From: Jaenimonas drosophilae
Taxonomy: Eukaryota > Euglenozoa > Kinetoplastea > Trypanosomatida > Trypanosomatidae
Direction: 5' to 3'
Assembly: GCA_030849065.1 (NCBI GenBank)
Contig: JASAON010001501.1
Coordinates: 1-41,787, forward strand
Length of the DNA: 41,787 bases
The notes beneath the pieces are model-generated. The model was not told where the DNA came from and did no database searches. It saw nothing but the letters and a program-made list of their open reading frames with translations. Made by a program: the position numbers and the translations under genes. This document shows positions 35,801 to 41,787 of the stretch, piece by piece (the first letter of the stretch is position 1; every line of letters starts with the position of its first letter).

Positions 35801-36445
35801 ACGTGGCAGCCCGGACGTTTGTTGCGGCAGTGGATGGCCTACCTCCACCACCTCTTCACGGTGTACGTGCCACCACCAGAGCACGATGAAGCGATGCAGC
35901 TCATGCCGCGGAGCTGGCAGCAACGTCGTCGAGCCATGACCTGCACCGGCGAGGAGGTTGAGCGCACAGGATGGAGAGCTCTGACCTCCAGTGGCACATG
36001 CTCCTCGCAAACGCATTTACGCATGGCACTCGGTGAGCTGCTGGCGGAGCTGGCGTTGATGCCACTCTGCGATGGCGATGCGCTCGTTGAGTGCTCTACG
36101 ATGTTGCCGGTGTTGTGTGGCACGCCTACGGAGGCGGCGGAGGAGCGAGGGCGACGCGAGCGAGAGGTGCAGGCGCTGCAGCGTACTCTGCCCATTGCTG
36201 TGCTGGAGGAGGTGTGCTTCTTCTTGGAGCTCCACCCACACACATCATCATCATCATCAACAACAACAACAACAACAACATCAGCCTCCAAATCGTTGGA
36301 GGAGAGCTTTCTCGGTCTTCACGGTGTTGTGGCATTTTGCAAGACGCTGGAACAACACATGCTCGCGGCAAGTGTGGTGGATGAGCGCCTCTCTTACTTG
36401 CTGCACTTGGTGTGGGGTGCCGCAGATGCTGCGGCACTTGGATGA
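32816..36445 (+). CDS. Large unrecognised helical protein
   Basis: The protein (1,209 residues) has a basic start (an RRRYR motif near residue 29), an Asp-rich region and then long helical stretches. Short low-complexity loops break it: Ser tract (TCA), Asp tract (GAT), Gly-rich loop near residue 510 and a Thr tract near residue 895. Leu/Ala/His-rich helix pairs suggest an alpha-solenoid (HEAT or ARM-like) fold, but I could not match a family. No membrane helix, signal peptide or catalytic motif was seen. A KRGREE motif after an SSSP segment (about residue 565) could be a nuclear localisation signal. The start follows a weak pyrimidine tract (32772-32791) with AGs at 32800-32801 and 32808-32809, giving a short leader. 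A large nuclear or cytosolic scaffold is only a guess. Confidence 0.8.
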   Translation: MIDHDGSSAGGKTTNVMEQQHARTSLRRRYRSSPFHSTLLHLLEKAVEAAPSTATMMLDDDAPTDESISLTAQRVARQMAAGSDDDGDGDDAEHPPSATLILPLRVEALLASSTDASVVEEQQSILAMVNELTSSPSIWIPHVLVPLFSRYTTQIRSALSVATSSSSSSSAHFHADLLQRCAATSQLLRIITHRMANHITQRLASESDAFIALLVAPSSTTSSLIDQRRCTQTCDGDEVVMIFSSLARASQSFHVSMVGAAVLLTMHQHWVMEEVVKMLVSAGDGRIGEACGAHQRAALLPRLHRGVDELLQQWLVVVHGLHPSSRVEEGHAQLPSWQSLPNTSWLALMTLITDTLSALKRSANHIHDDHDEDAKLRSKSMQLPSKDVRRWVYESLHYVLCRAQQRLRWLQSLHLQQMHADGSLRAPTNNLTCSSNVLWAVCASVEESTAELLHHSHGATTCASVASMLRGVVGACWASMFPALEALMQPRLPDEEAENVALRSMEAAGGAASGGGGGDGDDEDVYERHIHGLLRVGLEWQQQHTQTTFMGSTYTRIAKKMSSSPNHMKRGREEVHAATPVVAADAPAPPRPTRGTLAHFLSQHFLPIYHSSCFHILHVERQPMLTMALRRFHAFVSDGAPSCAQRVRAIMDVAAPTQEEADGDAWLSSDDEDVGVRGSAPMDGGAATTAPHVDDDDDDSASRDVAPACSSILSREPRLVMALVHALFAMLHRRGKVAQEDAAALTSHLLPSLVSLTAAASPDLPFADGWSAHIMAPSPHVVAVVHQRHLHALAALEAMILSELTTLSWSISNMFLALLRYDAICRRTRQTCQTPVSCVELLTSYVAEGGGSNMGRHPGTEWALVVDEVDQLSHMNHVYAELLNSSTTTTTTTTTTTTLSSTSGGAHRDRVVMEALRRLTPVSLPSPCSLVMLISIYRTCSHHFSRLRNEWEHQRQLGDGENLEYLGRTNTFCSTDDVLIFSRIIQLGHRVVFACTWQPGRLLRQWMAYLHHLFTVYVPPPEHDEAMQLMPRSWQQRRRAMTCTGEEVERTGWRALTSSGTCSSQTHLRMALGELLAELALMPLCDGDALVECSTMLPVLCGTPTEAAEERGRREREVQALQRTLPIAVLEEVCFFLELHPHTSSSSSTTTTTTTSASKSLEESFLGLHGVVAFCKTLEQHMLAASVVDERLSYLLHLVWGAADAAALG
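33303..33324 (+). repeat. (TCA)n microsatellite encoding Ser tract
   Basis: A pure TCA run is read as Ser in the 1,209-residue gene. Confidence 0.9.
34896..34914 (+). repeat. (GAT)n tract encoding Asp
   Basis: A short pure GAT run encodes Asp in an acidic loop of the 1,209-residue protein. Confidence 0.85.
35474..35509 (+). repeat. ACC/ACA tract encoding Thr
   Basis: A run of ACC codons turns into ACA and ACC codons, encoding twelve or so Thr residues in a loop between helices of the 1,209-residue protein. Confidence 0.88.
36242..36281 (+). repeat. (TCA)n(ACA)n compound tract encoding Ser then Thr
   Basis: Five TCA codons are followed directly by seven ACA codons near the C-terminus of the 1,209-residue protein. 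The switch from one pure triplet to another resembles the GAA/GAT switch after the LRR gene. Confidence 0.9.
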
Positions 36446-36576
36446 GATGAGGATGATCCAAGTCCAGGAAAGATGCTCCCACTTCTAACAAGAAACAACA
36501 ACAACCAGCAACACATGATGATGTGGCACATCATCATGACGATGATGATTGCGTCGTACCAACAACATTGATTCAC

Positions 36577-36670
36577 GTTCCTTTTTGTTTGTGTAGTCTT
36601 GGCTAGACACTCGCGGTGAGCATTGATTTGTGTGAGGGATGCCGAACACATCATCATCATCATCATCATG
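36577..36670 (+). promoter_or_regulatory. Leader of the 1,402-residue gene, with (CAT)n ending in the ATG
   Basis: A T-rich tract at 36579-36590 is followed by AG at 36595-36596. The presumed leader of about 70 bases ends in a (CAT)n run (about 36649-36669) whose last unit is CATG, so the start codon at 36668 sits at the edge of the microsatellite. Another ATG in frame is at 36674. Confidence 0.45.
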
Positions 36671-38653
36671 ACGATGCTCTTCTTCACCGCTGTAGCTTGT
36701 TTCAGCACACCACGTGCGTACAACGGCGGTCGTCTCGCCAAGCACGTTAGGCATGCGATGCAAACATCGATGTTTCACACGTGTAGCGTGTTGCGTTGCT
36801 GCCGGCGTATGTGCTCCACATCGCACCCATCAGCTTCGCCACCACCACCATCATCATCCGCAGCAAAGGATGATGATGTTCTTCTTCTCCAGCTCAGCCT
36901 CACGCTGCCAGCAACTTCTCAATTCTGTGCGTCGTGGCCCGCCGCGGTGGAGCTCCAACGCAGCCTCCACCTCATCTCATCCTCAGCCTCAACAACAACA
37001 ACAACAGTGACGAAACTGCCACAATGCTCTCATTCATCTCCCCACGAGTGGTGGGATGTGGCCCATAATACTGCACACGATGATGCTGATCATGATGATG
37101 ATGTGGTTGCCGTTCGCCGTCGTCCATGTGTTGATGTGCTGCTCTCTGCCATGTGCGCGGAGGATGGTGCAAAGCATGCGGCCTCTTATGCAGCGGCAGA
37201 GAAGACGGTTCTATCTGCCGTGTTGCTGCCGTTCATCCTCCACGCAACAACAACAACAACATCATCATCATCATCATCTCGTCGAGGAAGAGGCTCTCCT
37301 TCCTACTCTGTAGAAGAGCTCATGCGCGTTCTCTGGGTGCCAAACCTTGTGAATAATGATTATCCACGCCAACAATCATCCGTTGTGTTTCATGTCTTGC
37401 GCGATTTGGTGGAGGGCGCGTTGGAGCGTGGGGTGGAGGAGGAGGTGCTGCAGCTCGCACAAGGAGCTGGTGCTCGCTACCAACTGAAAGATCCATCATC
37501 TTCATCTTCATCATCATCATCATCATCATCATCATTCATGTTGATGTGCATGTTGCGTGGCTATCATGCGGAAGTTGTGCCGCTCGTGCAACGTTGGCTG
37601 AAGTCTGCGCCAACAGGTCGAGGGTGGCGTGGCGTTGAGGATCATCTCGTACCACACGTGGCGGCGGAGATGGAAAAGAGGGCCGCCACCACACATGTTT
37701 GTGCAAGGCGTGGTGTGCCTGCCGTCTTTCATCACACGATTCAGTGTCTTCTTCGCCACTACTCCCCAGACAACAACAACGTTGATGGGATGTTGTTTGT
37801 GGCAGAGTGGTTGGCAAGACGCCTGCTTCGCTGCTTCAGCTTGGATGCGATGATGATGGCCGCATCGGGCAAGGATGAGATGCTGGCCGCTCCATCACCG
37901 CACACACGTGGTGAGCTGGTGCTGGGCCGCACGGCACAAGCAGATGCGTTGATGCGTGTGCGTGAGCGCGCGCTGCGACGACTGCGCCACCGTCCGGGCG
38001 GCATCGCGGCGGATGAATTCTGCCGCGATGATCTCGAGTGGCCGGTGATGACGCGACTGCTCTCGATACCTGCGGATAGAGATCTTCGTTCGTGGTTGTG
38101 TGGCATCTTTGATGAGGAGGTGGAGCAGCAAGGAGGAGGAGGTGCGGTGTTGTTACGGCCTCTATGTGGACGAGGTTGTGCGCATTCGTGGAGCGATGAT
38201 CATCATAAATTATTGCATTGGCTTCGATCTGCATCAGCGCATGATGATGTAGAACACATGCACGTACTGGATGCTGTGTCATGTACGCGATCCATCATTG
38301 CTCATCACGTGGATGAGCTGCTTGCGTCTGTTGGCTGCCGCATGAGCATGGCGAAGGAGCTCCGCGCCATCTCCACCGCCAACGGGTTTCTACGCAAACG
38401 CTTCTCCAAACAACAACGTGCGATTCGCCATCGCGCGACCAGTGCCACATCCTGCATCACCGCGGATGATGATGTGGAGGAGGAGTTGGTGCTGATGCAA
38501 CACGTTCGCTCGTGCTTCAAGTTTCCGCACAAGACGACGCAACAGTGCGACGGTGTGGCGGAGGTGATGATGCTGCACCTGCTTCTAAAGTACGATGTGG
38601 TGGAGCTGCCAACGCAGGTTATGCAGCATCTTCACGAGATGTTTAAGGTTGGC

Positions 38654-38689
<36 letters not shown>

Positions 38690-40876
38690 CCTGCGGAGTT
38701 GTTGATGGCGGTGAGCCGCTGCGTGGTGGCCAATCTTCTTTCGGGGGAGGTGCAGGTGCGCGTGAGCTCCACACGCATCGATGCATGGAAGGTGATGGAG
38801 CACATGGCTCGTCGAAGTGGCCCCACAAGTGAAGTCTGCAAGGAGGATGTGGGCCGCTTGTGGGTGATGGTGGTACGCCCACTCCTCAGGTGCTGCGCGG
38901 AGGGGAGCGTGGCTGCTGACGCAGCTCCTCCATCGAGTGTGGTGGCGGAGGATGTTGGCCTGGATGAGTTGGCCGCATTTCTGCAATTTGATCGCATCAG
39001 CTCCGAGGCTGCCACGTTGCTGCGCGAGGTGATGCGCCATCTTGATGCCGACAATGATCTCACAGCTCCACGATTGCCAACCTATGTGGAGGAGATTGGC
39101 CGGGTGCGCGTGTGGCGCATGGTTGGTGGCGCCACATCAATAACCTCCACGATGCATCCACCACCACCACCACCACCAACCAAACACGTTGCGGCACAGA
39201 TGGATCAGCACATGAAGGCCCCCACATTGCCGTTGCCAACACGAAGGTGGATGATGGCGGAGGAGCGCACCTACGACGAGATGCTCAAGGAGGTGCATCA
39301 ACACGGCCGCGCAGATCTGCGCTATGCCTTCGCCCGCGCCACCATCAAGGCTGTCTTTGTGGGCCTTCTTCCGCATGTGGTTGATGGATGTGTGCGGCGG
39401 CATGATCACCTCGCTGAGCGATGCCGCTGGACGACGAAGTACGCGCCAACGTTGGGCTCCTTGGCGAGCTTCGTGGAGGCATTCGAGCACCTCTTCTTTG
39501 CCATCACCTACCCGATGGAGATGATCCTCGCAGAGATACCTCCATCGCACGCGCAGACGATGATGAAGCGGAGCTCCGCAATGATGATTAGCGCCTACGG
39601 TGGCTCCGTAGGACCGTGGATGCTCTACGGCCGCCTCATTGCACGACTATTTCCGTGCGTGGAGGGCGGATATACCACACACCTCGTCATGGAGGCATTA
39701 GGGTGGAGCCGCAACTTTGCACCGCGGTTTGGTGAGCTTCGACGTGTTCTTGCCGAGGTTGGATCATCATCAAGCGGGCGGAATGCCATCATCATGAATC
39801 GTCCCACGCGACATGAGCATGAGAACGATTGTTGTGCTGAATCATCATCATCATCAATCTATCAGCTTAGCGATGCTGCGTGTGTGGTGGCGCTTCATGC
39901 GATGAGCTGCTCGTGTATAACACGTCGTGATGATGGCGTGATGGTGGTTGGCGAGGAGGTTGCACGTCGAGGGTTCCAAGTGGTTTTTGGCCAATGCGTG
40001 TGTGCATCTATGGCGGTGGATGAGCTTCGTGCGTGGATGCGCCATGTTGCGCGACGTTGTGGTGGTTGGATCTCCGTGTGCTACAAAGATGGTCATGCGT
40101 CGATGGAGCTCCTTCTCCATCCATTTTCTCCCACCTCATCGTGTGCAAGAAACGTGGCACGCGTGGTGGATGTTTATCTGCGACCTCATCTGCGCTACGG
40201 TGTACCTGTTGCCGTGGATGTGTTGATGACGGAAGTGTTGGGTTGCGATGCATCATCATCATCATCATCTGCGCCGTGGCCGCCCTTCACGTTGAGTGGA
40301 GGTGAAGATGCTAGTCCAGCATGGCTGCCCATGTTGTGGTGGTATGCCGGAGGTGAGGTGGTGCGGTCGGAGTCAGGCAATGAGGTGTTGTGGCACACGT
40401 CGTGCGAGGTATTCTCCATCATCATCACAGGTACATTATCCATAAAGGGCGTGATGGGCTCTACACGTTGCTTCATCGTGGCAACGAAACAGAACCGCAG
40501 CCCACAAGACCTCCTCGTGGCAGTGAATGGGATGCGCATGAGCAACGATGATGAGCGATCTGGCCTTGAAGAGCCCACCTCATTGAAGCATGTGTTGTGG
40601 GCAGCAACAAGGGCACCGACGTTGGTGCCATCTTCACAACCGGTATCGCTGCTGGAGTGGCGGAGTGAAGAAGAGGAGCTCAAGCGCTTGTGTGGGCTGA
40701 ATGCCGCACATGTGGGCCAAGAACAAGTGGCAGCACATGGTTCCAAGGATGTGCAGCCATGGGTTGGTGGTGCTGCACCCGTGCTCATGCTGCAGAGGGA
40801 GGATGTGTGGCGGCTGGGGGATGTGCTGGTGTGGAGCACCTCCGCCAGTGATGATCCCGACGTCAAACGACGCTAA
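36668..40876 (+). CDS. Very large unrecognised protein, probably mitochondrial
   Basis: The protein (1,402 residues) starts with about 55 residues containing Arg, His, Cys, Ser and hydrophobic residues but no acidic ones, ending in RRMCSTSHPS. A mitochondrial presequence is likely, though the hydrophobic first 12 residues could also be a signal peptide. The body has long helical segments with Ser tracts at about 276-289 and 663-674, a Pro-rich loop near 835 and a C-terminal section of mixed alpha/beta character (WISVCYKDGHASMELLLHPF, and VFSIIITGTLSI). I did not recognise a family or catalytic motif. The presequence-like N-terminus and Ser-tract style match the 1,785-residue protein two genes upstream, so the two may work in the same compartment (inference). 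Confidence 0.8.
37246..37278 (+). repeat. (ACA)n(TCA)n compound tract encoding Thr then Ser
   Basis: Thr codons ACA turn into Ser codons TCA in the 1,402-residue gene, the reverse order of the tract at 36242-36281. Confidence 0.88.
37494..37535 (+). repeat. TCA/TCT tract encoding fourteen Ser
   Basis: This is one of the longest Ser tracts in the window. TCT codons are mixed into its first half and the second half is pure TCA. Confidence 0.92.
38654..38689 (+). repeat. (TCA)12 encoding twelve Ser
   Basis: Twelve uninterrupted TCA codons form the longest pure triplet run in the window and a likely hypervariable site between strains. Confidence 0.95.
40251..40269 (+). repeat. (TCA)n microsatellite encoding Ser tract
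   Basis: About six TCA codons are read as Ser near the C-terminus of the 1,402-residue protein. A shorter run lies at about 39841-39855. Confidence 0.88.
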
Positions 40877-40956
40877 TCACACTCGAGCCAATCCATGTTT
40901 TGTTGTATTTCTGCTGTTGTAGATGATTCTTGTGCTCGTTGTGCCACCACCACATC

Positions 40957-41003
40957 CTCTTCTTCTTCTTCTTCGTTTCTGTTTGTGTGTGGACGACCAC
41001 AAG
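40957..41003 (+). promoter_or_regulatory. Putative splice acceptor of the last gene
   Basis: A CTT-rich pyrimidine tract (40957-40980) is followed by AG at 41002-41003, 13 bases before ATG 41017. It supports both the start and the reality of the partial gene that follows. Confidence 0.5.
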
Positions 41004-41016
41004 ATTGCTCGCCATA

Positions 41017-41787
41017 ATGAGCTCATCCCAATCGCTCTTTCAGGAGGTCAGCCGAAGGAACAGCTACCTCCCACTGAATCTGCGCGAAGCCTCAGAGCCT
41101 GGCGTGGGGGGCACCTCACCGACACGCAGGCGCTCCCCCACACGCTCTGCGGAGCGCCCCCCCTTCCACGTCAGCCTCTCTGCGCAGAGCTCTCTCGCCA
41201 CCACACCGCGCACCTCATCCGGCCCTCCTGGTGTGGTGAGATCGCCTTCACACGGTGGCGCTTCTGCCTATCCCCCATCTGCCCACCTCCTCAGTAGTGG
41301 CAGTATGCCGCCAAGCCCATCTGCCACCTCATGTCAGCGCACCACCTCCGCTCGAGGGCCATCAACAACACAACCCCAACACCGCCGCAAACTTTCCATG
41401 AACTCACAGCTCTCGATGCAGTTTTCTGACGTCTCGGCACGCCTCGATCGCAGCTACACACAGACAGACATACCTCCAGAACACGTACAACAAGTCTGGG
41501 ATGCCGCAGAGAAGCTCTCACGGTGTGCCTCCCAATCTGGATATACCCCACGCAGCACCAGCGGCAGCCGCCAATCTCTCTCGCCCGGCCGTCTCAACCG
41601 GCCTGTTGAGCATACACGCTACTCTCCCCAAACCACTCTCGCCTCCATACCATCGGCAACGGCAGAATATACGCCACACCGCCGCTTTCGTCGCAGCCTC
41701 ACCCCGCCATCCCGCGGCATATCCGCATCGGCACACGCCACACCCATCAAATCCCCCCTCTCCAGCCGCTTGCGCTCACGCCTGACC
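41017..41787 (+). CDS. Ser/Pro/Arg-rich disordered protein (5' part, cut by window end)
   Basis: From ATG 41017 the frame stays open for 257 codons up to the window edge, with no stop, so the gene continues outside. The visible part is rich in Ser, Pro, Arg and Thr and looks disordered, except for a short helix-like piece at about residues 155-170 (HVQQVWDAAEKLSRC). About eleven Ser-Pro or Thr-Pro pairs, many beside Arg, form likely proline-directed phosphorylation sites, for example TSPTRRRSPTRS at 33-44 and SLTPPSRG at 227-234. Such N-termini occur in cytoskeletal or microtubule-associated proteins and in regulatory kinases; the domain that would decide lies outside. Codon use here is more C-rich and lacks the TCA runs of the preceding genes. 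Confidence 0.8.
   Translation, partial: MSSSQSLFQEVSRRNSYLPLNLREASEPGVGGTSPTRRRSPTRSAERPPFHVSLSAQSSLATTPRTSSGPPGVVRSPSHGGASAYPPSAHLLSSGSMPPSPSATSCQRTTSARGPSTTQPQHRRKLSMNSQLSMQFSDVSARLDRSYTQTDIPPEHVQQVWDAAEKLSRCASQSGYTPRSTSGSRQSLSPGRLNRPVEHTRYSPQTTLASIPSATAEYTPHRRFRRSLTPPSRGISASAHATPIKSPLSSRLRSRLT

Noticed and set aside
1..41787. tRNA, rRNA or spliced-leader RNA genes
   Set aside because: I looked for clover-leaf-like blocks, conserved rRNA stretches and an obvious exon-like 39-mer in the spacers and found none. A covariance-model scan would be decisive and could not be run.

Overview
The window looks like nuclear DNA from a kinetoplastid protist, most likely a free-living bodonid such as Bodo saltans (inference). 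All well-supported genes lie on the + strand, are intronless and closely spaced, and mostly follow a pyrimidine-rich tract and an AG, as expected for polycistronic transcription with spliced-leader trans-splicing. The eIF2-alpha gene has two kinetoplastid hallmarks: a long N-terminal extension and Thr instead of Ser at the regulatory phosphorylation site. I saw no tRNA, rRNA, transposon, CRISPR array or strand-switch region.

Region 1 (1-8.04 kb) is a tandem array of four type II membrane glycosyltransferase-like genes. They share a DxD-type centre (DSD), an NSG motif, a downstream E/D-Q pair and a Trp-Gly C-terminus. Copy 2 has lost all three putative active-site features. Copy 1 looks like a gene-conversion chimera: its 5' flank and membrane anchor match copy 2, but its body resembles copy 3.

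Region 2 (8.5-23.2 kb) holds compact, mostly housekeeping genes: eIF2-alpha, a tail-anchored pseudokinase, a MORN-repeat protein, a small one-helix membrane protein, a membrane-anchored multicopper oxidase, an unrecognised basic protein, an SFT2-type vesicle protein, a family I inorganic pyrophosphatase, an SSF1/Peter Pan-type Brix ribosome-biogenesis factor and a Dullard/Nem1-type phosphatase with an unusual insertion.

Region 3 (23.3-41.8 kb) holds very large proteins of 1,180 to 1,785 residues and a Ser/Pro/Arg-rich protein cut by the window end. The large ones are full of homopolymer tracts encoded by pure triplet runs: TCA for Ser, GAT for Asp, ACA or ACC for Thr, CAA or CAG for Gln. Two of them begin with mitochondrial-presequence-like segments. 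One is a leucine-rich-repeat protein. The others match no family I can name.

The genes do not form a functional operon. They share transcription by position, and their regulation is probably post-transcriptional. The most novel items are the glycosyltransferase array with its degenerate member, the tail-anchored pseudokinase, the multicopper oxidase with a di-leucine tail, and the codon-pure triplet-repeat proteome of the right third. Coding coordinates use the first plausible ATG; upstream in-frame TTG or GTG extensions were not used.
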